Source of the DNA: Paratrimastix pyriformis
Lineage: Eukaryota; Preaxostyla; Paratrimastigidae
DNA length: 20,088 nt
Assembly: GCA_027972325.1 (NCBI GenBank)
Contig: JAPMOS010000118.1
Location: 105,001 to 125,088, forward strand
Direction: 5' to 3'
Shown here: in pieces, positions 1 to 7,472 of the stretch
Layout: every line of letters starts with the position of its first letter
Position numbering within the stretch: position 1 is the first letter of the stretch
Translations under genes and position numbers: made by a program
Notes under the pieces: model-generated
What the model was told of the DNA's origin: nothing
Databases searched by the model: none
The model's input: only the letters and a program-made list of their open reading frames with translations

Positions 1-484
1 GAAGGGTACGCACCGCCTGCTGCGCCAGCTCCAGCTGCTTGCGGTATTGACGAAGACGCATATCCCGCTGGCCTTCTTCGCTTGCGCAGTCATGCCAGGA
101 TGGGTCCCCCAGTTGGGCTTCGCAATGGGTACAGGGCCGCTTCGCGCCAGAGCCTTGGGCACCCAACAGTGTGAGTTGAGGATCGCAGACCTTCCACGAG
201 GAAAACCGAACCGTAATCACGGCCAGGCTGCATACCAGGGCGAGTGATCTGGAAGCGCACCTGCTTCCCGACACATATACGCCGCAGGAAATCACGGCTT
301 TCCCCGGTATACGGCTAATGGACGGAGAATTGGGGAAATGAGGGAATCAAAAACGCATCTTCCACACACCTCCTCTGTGCTCTCGGCGGAGCGCATACGA
401 GGGGCGAGGAGGTTCTCAAGAGTGATCTGGTTTTCCGGCGGAGGGCCACCCTGGGGGGTGCCGTAGATGATGATAGTGGCACCG
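1..484 (-). CDS. SND1: Tudor-SN (SND1/p100) homologue, N-terminal part, spliced, partial at window edge
   Basis: Minus strand. The first clear exon (484-370) encodes GATIIIYGTPQGG followed by PPPENQITLENLLAP, which matches the start of the first staphylococcal-nuclease-like domain of Tudor-SN (animal form: GGPPPERQINLSNIRA). A GAG|GTGTGT donor and a pyrimidine-rich acceptor ending CATTAG bound a 55-bp intron (315-369). The next exon (314 to about 191) reads PYTGESRDFLRRICVGKQV and then GRDYGSVFL, matching the EFLRKKLIGKEV...GREYG stretch of the family. A 37-bp GT-AG intron (154-190) may follow, after which an open frame ending RQYRKQLELAQQA continues past position 1. Tudor-SN is a conserved cytoplasmic and nuclear RNA-binding protein with repeated SN domains and a Tudor domain, acting in RNA metabolism; later domains would lie left of the window. 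The first coding exon upstream of 484 is not resolved. Exons 2-3 are firm; the last junction is an inference. Confidence 0.75.
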
Positions 485-962
485 CTGGTGGAAAAGTTCA
501 ATCCAAAGAAAAACACCGGGAATGCCGAGAAAAACACCATGGTAATTGTGATGTGAAAGAAAACAGACACAGAAAGACGACATGGAGCGCCGGCGGCAAT
601 GCATTAAACGACGGCCGTCGCAACACCTGACTCCACCCCATTTTCGGTCTTTTCTTTCGCCGTTCTTTCTTTCTTTCTCGTTTTGTTGCCTTCCAGTCAG
701 TCTCGTTCGAGGGATACTTAGAAGAAAGGAAAAATTCGCAAAAGGTTTGATCCCCTCTCCCAACACCACACTCATCTCCAGCGACCAGATGCTTCGGCCC
801 GCATCCAGTTTTTACCTGACGACCCTGGTTGCGATCCGTTAATGTTTGAGGTCCGAGCCTCCTGCAGGCGACCTCGACCAAACACCCTCCTCACCCCCAC
901 CATGACCTTTCCATTTCAACTACATCCAGAGTCTGGTGTTCTTGCGTTCCTCGCTGGGTACT
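485..962. other. Region between the SND1-like exons and the transposase piece; probable leader/intron
   Basis: On the minus strand this stretch holds a long pyrimidine-rich run just above the 485 acceptor (ending TTTTCCACCAG) and a purine/pyrimidine-skewed segment at about 630-700. It should contain the first exon and the promoter of the SND1-like gene, but I cannot pick the start codon. Open frames here are low in complexity and do not resemble proteins I know. Confidence 0.4.
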
Positions 963-1454
963 TCACCTTCCCCGGTCGCTGGTGTCGGCGACCTCGAGAT
1001 AATCGAATGCTGAGGGGATGAGGACCGCTTGAACCAGGATATTGGCACCCCGAGAGGCGTCCCACATCTCGACGCCATTCAGCAGCAGGTCGAGTTCTTG
1101 GGCCAAACGGGTGTAGTAGCTGTCGTGAAAGGAAAGATCTCCTTTCAGTTTCGGAGCAACCAGGACCAGGAGGAGGTTGCTTTCCTCGTGCTGGAGCTCC
1201 CGAGGCAGGTTGGCGACCGCGATAGCTCCGATGAGGAGCGAGCCATTGGCCCACTTGAAGGCCTGCCCGGCGTCTGAGAGCAAGTGCAGCCCAAGGACAA
1301 AGCGGGTGGGATCGGAGAGGACGGGATGCCGCCGGCAATAGAGGCCATCGAAGACGCTGCCAAGCTTCTCCGGTCGAAAACCGCCGTAGGGACGCGGGAA
1401 CTTCCGGACGGGATCCCACACCACAGCCCGAGCCCAGGCGGGAATCGACAGGAG
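963..1454 (-). pseudogene. Tnp2-like (CACTA-type) transposase, middle part, downstream of the DIRS insertion
   Basis: Minus-strand frame beginning at the edge of the retroelement with LLSIPAWARAVVWDP and running to 963. Its core, SLLIGAIAVANLPRELQHEE, then a hydrophobic LLLVLVAPKLKG, then LAQELDLLLNGVEMWDASRG and an ILVQAVLIPSAFDYLEVAD tail, follows the Tnp2 transposase pattern (IWP...YNLPPELR, KEN..L..LIPGPK, L.PLVDEL..LW.GVE.YDA, RAALL...DLPA). Tnp2 is the transposase of CACTA/En-Spm DNA transposons and related eukaryotic cut-and-paste elements. A good donor (GGGAAG|GTGAAGT) lies at the end of the frame, so a further exon to the left is possible, but I do not find one. The upstream half is at 6623-7194 on the other side of the insertion. 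I see no CACTA terminal repeats. It could also be a domesticated transposase gene; interruption makes it inactive here. Confidence 0.68.
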
Positions 1455-1483
1455 GTGAGTCGACAGCCGAAGTCGAGGCAGGA

Positions 1484-1936
1484 TAGGTGCTATGACTCCT
1501 TGTTCTTCATGATAAACACCACACAATGCAGAAAAAATCAATCACAAAAAATCGTATGGTCACGACGGGCAGCGTGTCCAATACGTGTCCATAAAACATC
1601 ACAAAAATAGGAGAGAGAGGTCAAAGGGAGTCTGGAACTTTGGCCGAAGCCAAAAAATTAAACACGCACAGGAAAGGGGTGAGATGCGCGTGAACGGCCA
1701 GATGCGTTGCGCATCCGAATCTCCGAAAACCGTTCGGAGTGTTCCGGGTCAACGGTCCATGATCGAACCGTGAAGTGACCCCACTTTGGGCTTCGGAAGA
1801 GGTCCGAAAGGGGGTGGTAAAAAGAGCGGAGGCGAAAACACAACAGGGAAAAAGATGAAAAAGTGCGGTCGGACCGTTCCCGCCCAATTCCGAGTACTTA
1901 AGGGGGCGCCCCGGACCAGCACAGTGCCTTCGTTTT
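1484..1936 (+). repeat. DIRS left inverted terminal repeat (453 bp)
   Basis: Reverse complement of 6117-6569 over the full 453 bp, with no mismatch found when read by eye. It starts at TAGGTGCTATGACTCC and ends in CACAGTGCCTTCGTTTT. In element orientation it is the downstream repeat. Confidence 0.92.
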
Positions 1937-2065
1937 GGAGTGGTGTTCTCCGTGGCAGAGGCGGTCGGTTGGATGGCGTACGAACCCCGACAGTAGCAGC
2001 AGGAAAAGGTGCGGGTGGGCCCGAAAGCGAGAAAGGAGCAGAAAAATGAGGGAGAAACGGGTGGG

Positions 2066-2164
2066 TAGCACCTATCCTGCCTCGACTTCGGCTGTCGACT
2101 CACTATCCATCGTAGACTCAGGATAGCAGGCGACAGCCTCCGTCTTCGGCAGTCTAGGTGCTAT
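2066..2164. repeat. DIRS internal complementary region (99 bp)
   Basis: Two abutting halves. Positions 2066-2103 are the reverse complement of the element's left end (1455-1492), and 2102-2164 the reverse complement of its right end (6560-6622). The halves share the dinucleotide AC at 2102-2103, which corresponds to the GT at both element ends. In DIRS elements this region is the template that lets the ends be joined into a circle, so it doubles as a record of the circle junction. Confidence 0.93.
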
Positions 2165-2217
2165 CACATGCAGAGAGGGGAAAAAAAAAAAAGAAAACAA
2201 AAACCCCAAAGCAGCAC

Positions 2218-2288
2218 AGCATCTAATCGGCTGGCCGCAAAAATTCCCAACACAAATGCCAAACCAGCATCTAGTCGGCTGGCGGCAG
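2218..2288. repeat. Two direct copies of a 23-bp motif between RT stop and internal complementary region
   Basis: AGCATCTAATCGGCTGGCCG at 2218 recurs as AGCATCTAGTCGGCTGGCGG at 2266, offset 48 bp, two differences in these 20 bases. It lies in the short non-coding stretch (2165-2371) downstream of the RT frame in element orientation. Function unknown; it could be a recombinase or RNA-structure site. Confidence 0.55.
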
Positions 2289-2371
2289 AACACAGAAAAA
2301 GACAGACAAAAACGCCTTGAACCGGGCCACGGCACGCAGCCGGTTGGTGAGGCTCTTCTCGGTGGTGGGCT

Positions 2372-4501
2372 TTACAGCAGCCGAGACAAGTAGCTGGCGA
2401 CCTTGGGCGCTCCAATGGGCCGCTCCGGCCGCCCAGAAATCCTGAAGGCGCAGACGCGCCAGCTGAGGTTCTTCGTCGGCTCCGAGTGGCCGGAAGCAGC
2501 CGGGCGGAAGGCCCGCGGGTCCTGCGGCAGGAGCACGGGCCAGTCCACCGTCAGGGCCAGCAGTAGGGGCCACCAGGGCTGGCTCGGCCAGACCGGGGCC
2601 AGCAGGGTGCACTCGACCCCGGGCCCAGAGTGCTGCAGGTGGCGCAGAACATGGTGGATCTGTGAAAATGGGGGGTTGACCCAGCTGTTCTCGCCGGGCT
2701 CCCACCGGGCCGAAAACGTGTCGGCGCGCAGGGACTGCACGTCGCGGTGGCGGCTCTCGTAGCGGGGCACCTGGCGCGTCGCGAAGGTGGCCATGCGGTC
2801 GATCGAGTGCGGGCCCCAGAGCCGGTCCAGCGAACGGAACAGCGCCGGGTGGAGCATCCAGTCGCTGCGGTCGAAGTCCCGCGAGAGCTGGTCCGCCGTG
2901 GTATTCGTCACGCCCGCCACGTGCTCGGCCTGCAGGGTGATCCCGTGGCGCGCTGCAAGGGCGTGGATGGCCCGGGCGATCCCGTCCAGGGCCGGGTTGA
3001 GGCGGCCGAACCCGTTGAGGTGGGCCACCGTCGTCGCGTTGTCGACCTGGAAGAGCACCGTGCGGCCCCGCCAGGCCGGCGTCGCGGCCCAGATGCGCAG
3101 GGCGTTGAGCACGGCCATGCTCTCGCGCTGGTTGATGGGCGTCTCGCGCATGACGCCCGTCCAGGGGCCCTGGGCTGTCTCGTTGCGCTCGATCCAGCAG
3201 GCCCCCCAGCCGATGTCCGAGGCGTCCGTAGCGCAGGTCAGATCGGCCGGCGCCGGGAGCGGACAGGCCCCGTTCCAGCCCTCGAGGCCCTCCAGCCACC
3301 AGCGGAGGTCCCCCCGGGCCGGTTCGTCCAGCGTCACGCCGCAGTGCCAGTTGGGGGCCGCTGCGACCACGCGGTAGACGTTGCGCAGGAGAAACTTGGC
3401 CGGGGCCACCGCCCGCGAGACGGACAGGCAGAGGCCCGCCACGTGGGCCACCCGGCGCACGTGGGGCCGCGAGCAGCGCAGCAGTCGGGCGATCTCGTGC
3501 CGGATGGTGCGCCGCTTCTCGGCGGGCACGCAGTAGCGCACCTGGGGAGCGGTCTCGACCTCGTACCCCAGGAACTGCTGCCGCGGGGCGGGCGCGTGGC
3601 ACTTCTCCAGCTTGAGGTTCATGCCCGCCTGCTCCATCACGGCCACGAAGCGCGCCCACTCGCGATCGGCCTCGGCCGGCCGACTGGCCACGATGAAGTC
3701 GTCGATGTAGGAGAGCATCCGCAGGCCGCACGAGGGGCCCCGGAGGTACTCGCAGAGGGGCCTGAGAAACTTGGTAAAGGCCCAGGGCGCACAGGAGAGG
3801 CCGAACGGGAGAACCGTGTAGACGTAGTAGCGGCCCCGCCAGGCGAAGCCCAGGAACTGCTGGTCGTCGGGGTGAATGCGCAGGTGATGGTAGCCCTCGG
3901 AGAGGTCCGCCGTCGAGATGTAGTCCCCGTCGCGCAGCAGAGGCGCCAGCGTGGTCAGGTCCTCCAACTTGAAGGCCGGCGCCTGGACAAAGGAGTTGAC
4001 GAAGCGCATGTCGATGCAGAGTCTCAACTTGCCGTTCTTCTTCGGCGCGCACGTCAGCGGGGAGATGTTGTGGGGCGGCACCTGGACGGGTCGGATTGCG
4101 CCCGTCCCGAGGAGGCGAGCCACCTCCTGGTCGACGAAGGAGGCGTGCTCGGGGTGCACGTAGTTGGGCAAATGGGAGCGGCACGGCTTGCAGAGGAGCG
4201 GGATGCGGAAGCCGTGCAAGAGCCAGTTGTGCACGGGGCGGGGCAAGTGAAAATGCTCCTCCCAGAAGGCCCGGAAGGGCGGGAGGGAGGGACGCCCGGT
4301 GCTGAAGCAAGGTGGTGGCGGTGGTGGTGGTGCGGCCGGTCGTGATGGGGGATGGTCGCACCGTGGCGGCAGCGGAGGGGAGGATGGCGGTGTTGGCGGA
4401 CCCCTTCGCTGCCGCGGCGCGCGGGCTCTGCGCGCCGTTACTGCTCGCCGGCGCCGTCCGACTGCGCCTGCTGGCGCCCGCCGGCGGAGCCGTTGTTGTT
4501 G
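2372..4501 (-). CDS. DIRS reverse transcriptase - RNase H - methyltransferase-like polyprotein
   Basis: Open frame on the minus strand; conserved sequence begins near 4280 (FRAFWEEHFHLPRPVHNW). Counting residues from 4246, the RT domain shows SPLTCAPKKNGKLRLCIDMR (62-81), LPFGLSCAPWAF (146-157) and the catalytic YIDD (180-183). RNase H follows with CATDAS (338-343), NQRESMAVL (372-380), FQVDNA (399-404) and ADQLSR (451-456), which carry the acidic metal-binding residues. The C-terminal part has WVNPPF (522-527), like motif IV of N6-adenine methyltransferases, and PVWPSQPWWP (551-560), both usual after RNase H in DIRS-class elements. The frame is -1 to the Gag-like frame, overlaps its end by about 64 bases, and has no ATG before the RT domain. 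Expression as a read-through product of Gag is therefore likely (inference). Ends at 2372; looks whole. Confidence 0.9.
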   Translation of the reverse strand, partial: QQQRLRRRAPAGAVGRRRRAVTARRARAPRQRRGPPTPPSSPPLPPRCDHPPSRPAAPPPPPPPCFSTGRPSLPPFRAFWEEHFHLPRPVHNWLLHGFRIPLLCKPCRSHLPNYVHPEHASFVDQEVARLLGTGAIRPVQVPPHNISPLTCAPKKNGKLRLCIDMRFVNSFVQAPAFKLEDLTTLAPLLRDGDYISTADLSEGYHHLRIHPDDQQFLGFAWRGRYYVYTVLPFGLSCAPWAFTKFLRPLCEYLRGPSCGLRMLSYIDDFIVASRPAEADREWARFVAVMEQAGMNLKLEKCHAPAPRQQFLGYEVETAPQVRYCVPAEKRRTIRHEIARLLRCSRPHVRRVAHVAGLCLSVSRAVAPAKFLLRNVYRVVAAAPNWHCGVTLDEPARGDLRWWLEGLEGWNGACPLPAPADLTCATDASDIGWGACWIERNETAQGPWTGVMRETPINQRESMAVLNALRIWAATPAWRGRTVLFQVDNATTVAHLNGFGRLNPALDGIARAIHALAARHGITLQAEHVAGVTNTTADQLSRDFDRSDWMLHPALFRSLDRLWGPHSIDRMATFATRQVPRYESRHRDVQSLRADTFSARWEPGENSWVNPPFSQIHHVLRHLQHSGPGVECTLLAPVWPSQPWWPLLLALTVDWPVLLPQDPRAFRPAASGHSEPTKNLSWRVCAFRISGRPERPIGAPKVASYLSRLL

Positions 4502-6075
4502 TCACCATTGTCGAAGCGGCGCCGCTGCGGGAAGCTGCGCTGCTGGCGCTGGGCGAAGTCGTTGAAGCGGTCGCCGCCCCGGCCGAACCCGCCGCCGAAG
4601 CTGCGCCCGCCGAAGCCCCCGCGGCCACCCGACGAGCGGAAGTCGTTCCTGCCACGGTCGCGCCCCTCGCCCATGCGACGCTCGCCGGCCTGGCCGCCGC
4701 GTTGCTGCTGCTGCTGCTGGCCGGGCAGGGCGCGCATGCCCTGAGCGAGGCGGATGGCGAAGTCGAGCTGCTGGAGGTTCTGGCCCGTGGCGACCTCGGG
4801 CGCGGTGCGGACATACTCGTACATGCGGGCCACGTCGGGTGCAAGTGCCGTGTGCACCCAGGCGAGCCGCTTGCGGTCCACGATGGCGGCGGCAATGGAG
4901 CGAGCAAAGCAAGAGAGGGCGGCGCGCAAGTCCTCCTCGGTGCAGGGCAGGCGCGCCAGCCGCTCAAGGTTGAGCGATTCCCGGTGAAGGCGCTGGAGAA
5001 AGCGGAATTCAGCCCTGGACTCGCGGGCGAGGCCCGTGACCGAGCCGAGCTGGGGGAAGTCGCTGGGCACAGGGACGCCCCGGACGAAGGCCCGGGAGCG
5101 CTCCAGTGCGAGCCTGTCAGAGGCCTCGCGGTCGCCAGGTTGCTGCTGCGGGTCTGCGGCCTGCCGCGGATCATCTCCGTCGGCGGCGGCGGCCGCATCG
5201 TCCTCGTCCGTCAAGTCGCCCTCGGCGGCGCCATCGTCGCCGCTGGGTGGATCAGCCTCTCCTCGAAAGGGCTCGGGGGCGGCAAGGGCGAGTCGTCTGA
5301 AGTCGGCAGGCGCAGCGGCGGAGGTCGCGGCCGGCCCACGGGTGACAGGCACCCGCTGGCCGACGCCTGGCATGGCCGGAGCGCGAGCGGCATTCGCGGC
5401 AGTGAGCTGGGACTCGTCCTGGAGCAGGTTGGACGGGGCAAGGGCAGTGGCCTGGTCGGGCCGAAAGTACGAGAGCGGAGCAGGCTCATCCGCAGCCGGT
5501 ACGGCGGCAGCACCACCGGCGCCCGGGGGGGCACCGCGGGCAGCAAAGCCGGCCCTCTGGGAGGAAGGCAAGGCCGCGGAGGCAGCAGCGGCGGCCGCAA
5601 TCATGGCCCGCTGCTGACCGAGAATGTCCCCCAGGGAGGCCTCCAACACACGCCGGATGTGGACGTCGAGGCCTTCCAGGGGCATGGGACAAACTGCAGA
5701 GTGATTCTGCCGGGTCGGGGTGTGCACGGGAGGTCCGGGCTCGGACCTGCTCATGCCCACTCCTTCGTCATCGAGGTCCATGAATGGTGCCAGAGAGACC
5801 GCCGTGGCCGGGCCGGGCGCAGCCTGCGTAGCTGAAGCAGTCTGGCGGGCAGCCGCCGCCGTGTGTGGGGCCTGCGCCGGGCTTGCCTGGCCGCCGGGAG
5901 TCGCCCCGGATACGCGGGCATCGGTCACCAAGAAGGTCGAGCCGGGCCCGCGGGTGCCCGAAGCGGTACTCGAAGAGCCACTCGAAGCGCCGTTGGGGGT
6001 CGGATTGGGTGTAGCCGGGACCTTGATGACGATCTTGGGCATCGGAGGGTCTTGAAGTCGATGAGTAGAGGCCAT
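4438..6075 (-). CDS. DIRS Gag-like protein with RGG-rich tail
   Basis: Minus-strand frame of about 545 residues from ATG at 6075 (MASTHRLQDPPMPKIVIKVP). The frame stays open further upstream into the inverted repeat, but that part is repeat sequence, so I chose the first ATG beyond it. The N-terminal half is rich in Ala, Pro, Ser and Thr. A more conserved-looking helical region follows (ESRAEFRFLQRLHRESLNLE, later AFAR-type and LDFAIRLAQGMRALP stretches). The tail has repeated Gly-Arg/Gly-Phe (GGRGGFGGRSFGGGFGRGG) and Gln/Asn runs. A nucleic-acid-binding role replacing the usual zinc knuckles is inferred from the RGG tail; I see no CCHC knuckle. Position upstream of RT and adjacency to the inverted repeat fit the Gag slot of DIRS elements. 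Confidence 0.75.
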   Translation of the reverse strand: MASTHRLQDPPMPKIVIKVPATPNPTPNGASSGSSSTASGTRGPGSTFLVTDARVSGATPGGQASPAQAPHTAAAARQTASATQAAPGPATAVSLAPFMDLDDEGVGMSRSEPGPPVHTPTRQNHSAVCPMPLEGLDVHIRRVLEASLGDILGQQRAMIAAAAAASAALPSSQRAGFAARGAPPGAGGAAAVPAADEPAPLSYFRPDQATALAPSNLLQDESQLTAANAARAPAMPGVGQRVPVTRGPAATSAAAPADFRRLALAAPEPFRGEADPPSGDDGAAEGDLTDEDDAAAAADGDDPRQAADPQQQPGDREASDRLALERSRAFVRGVPVPSDFPQLGSVTGLARESRAEFRFLQRLHRESLNLERLARLPCTEEDLRAALSCFARSIAAAIVDRKRLAWVHTALAPDVARMYEYVRTAPEVATGQNLQQLDFAIRLAQGMRALPGQQQQQQRGGQAGERRMGEGRDRGRNDFRSSGGRGGFGGRSFGGGFGRGGDRFNDFAQRQQRSFPQRRRFDNGDNNNGSAGGRQQAQSDGAGEQ

Positions 6076-6116
6076 TGTGGTCGGTAGTCCTTGAAAAAAC
6101 GGGTGTTCACCACGAA

Positions 6117-6569
6117 AAAACGAAGGCACTGTGCTGGTCCGGGGCGCCCCCTTAAGTACTCGGAATTGGGCGGGAACGGTCCGACCGCACTTTTTCATCT
6201 TTTTCCCTGTTGTGTTTTCGCCTCCGCTCTTTTTACCACCCCCTTTCGGACCTCTTCCGAAGCCCAAAGTGGGGTCACTTCACGGTTCGATCATGGACCG
6301 TTGACCCGGAACACTCCGAACGGTTTTCGGAGATTCGGATGCGCAACGCATCTGGCCGTTCACGCGCATCTCACCCCTTTCCTGTGCGTGTTTAATTTTT
6401 TGGCTTCGGCCAAAGTTCCAGACTCCCTTTGACCTCTCTCTCCTATTTTTGTGATGTTTTATGGACACGTATTGGACACGCTGCCCGTCGTGACCATACG
6501 ATTTTTTGTGATTGATTTTTTCTGCATTGTGTGGTGTTTATCATGAAGAACAAGGAGTCATAGCACCTA
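6117..6569 (-). repeat. DIRS right inverted terminal repeat (453 bp)
   Basis: Inverted copy of 1484-1936. In element orientation this is the upstream repeat; it lies just before the Gag-like start at 6075 and is the expected site of the element promoter. Identity of the two arms argues for a recent insertion. Confidence 0.92.
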
Positions 6570-6622
6570 GACTGCCGAAGACGGAGGCTGTCGCCTGCTA
6601 TCCTGAGTCTACGATGGATAGT

Positions 6623-7194
6623 TTCGGATTTGTTGGATCAGCGATAGCGTAAAGTACTTACTATCGGAGGTCCTTGCCACAGTGGAGAGGTGACGATCGT
6701 GGACCTCCACCTCAAGAAGTTGACAAGACAGGGGGTAGACGACCCGTGTGATCTTATACATGCTGTGGGGGGCGGCATGATTCAGGACGGTTCCGCGGCA
6801 GAGTCTGCCCAAGTCATCATAGGCGTCCCCTACGTTGGTCAAGAAGCTATAGAACAGGCGAGGAGAGTCACAGACGGGAGATTTGGTGGCGTGAAACCCA
6901 GTCGTACAGGCTCAAAGCAACTTCTTCTGGCGTGAATTCCTCGGGGTGTTCCTCCACGGGAGCTGCATCCGGACCCGTGAGGACCATCTCTGCGACTTGG
7001 TGATCCCCCATTGCTCGTAGATCTGGAACAGGAGCGTGCCCACCACGCCCTGCGGGACCCTGCCCGAGCAAGCACTTGCGGAGATGGCGCAAATTTCTGT
7101 CCAAATAGTTTGGCCACCAGCGCAATGTTTTAAAGCAAACAGGACAAAGTATGAGCCCTCCTGAATTCCTCCTACGAGAAATTTCAATCAGCAT
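6623..7194 (-). pseudogene. Tnp2-like transposase, N-terminal part with zinc finger, upstream of the DIRS insertion
   Basis: Starts at ATG 7194 (MLIEISRRRNSGGL) and continues with a zinc-finger-like CPVC...HLRKC (C-x2-C ... H-x3-C), as found at the N-terminus of many transposases, then an acidic PEEFTPEEVALSLYDWVSRH stretch. The frame changes near 6847-6871: a 25-bp GTGACT...TATAG segment, if an intron, would join ...QISRL to LTNVGDAYDDLGRLCRG in phase. That is shorter than the other introns here, so decay is equally possible. The second stretch reaches SKYFTLSLIQQIR at the element border, and the next codons are those at 1454 (LLSIPAW). This shows the two pieces were one gene. Assignment to Tnp2 rests mainly on the 963-1454 part. 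Confidence 0.58.
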
Positions 7195-7472
7195 CAGCGT
7201 TTCAAATCAAATAAAAAAAAAAAAATTCAAACTTTTCCATCGGAGGACGAGTGGGTATCACCCCGGTGCATTCACGAGCAAAATGCAAAAAATTTCTGAA
7301 GACAGTCTTCGCAAGCCCGGTCAGTTTGTGCTTGTTTTTGCCACCTTTAATAACCACTCCTAGTGACCCTCGCCGACTTGTTGTCGTTTTTCCACGTGCC
7401 CACGGCTGAAACCCAATCTGGCCCTTGTTATTCTCCCATCGCTTCGTCGGCACGATCCCCTCGTTCCAATGA
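7195..7472. other. Short intergenic stretch between divergent genes
   Basis: It lies between the start of the transposase (minus) and the SET-like gene (plus), so it should hold both promoters. It has a 13-bp A run near 7212. No clear TATA box or other motif was recognised. An ATG-less open frame runs here on the minus strand but looks non-coding. Confidence 0.3.

Larger units (their letters stand above)
1455..6622 (-). mobile_element. DIRS-type tyrosine-recombinase-class retroelement, young copy
   Basis: The 5168-bp element is read on the minus strand. Its layout is inverted repeat (right, 6117-6569), Gag-like frame, RT/RNase H/methyltransferase-like frame, internal complementary region (2066-2164), inverted repeat (left, 1484-1936). 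Short non-repeated end extensions (1455-1483 and 6570-6622) lie outside the repeats. The internal region is complementary to both outer ends and fixes them to the base. This split inverted repeat plus internal complementary region is the signature of DIRS elements, which replicate through a circle and integrate by recombination rather than with a DDE integrase. There is no target duplication. The two 453-bp repeats look identical, so the insertion is recent. The Gag and RT frames look whole. Among its parts I did not recognise a tyrosine recombinase, so this copy may depend on another for integration. Confidence 0.9.

Noticed and set aside
2271-5198. A 975-codon minus-strand open frame
   Set aside because: Out of phase with both the RT and Gag frames it overlaps, rich in Pro/Ala/Arg/Gly, no domain; a by-product of GC-rich coding DNA.
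2747-5835. Long plus-strand frames (2747-4345, 4312-5835)
   Set aside because: Antisense shadows of the RT and Gag frames; composition follows complementary codons and no motif is seen.
1484-6569. MITE or DNA-transposon reading of the inverted repeats
   Set aside because: The internal complementary region, RT/RNase H frame and absence of target duplication fit DIRS, not a cut-and-paste transposon.
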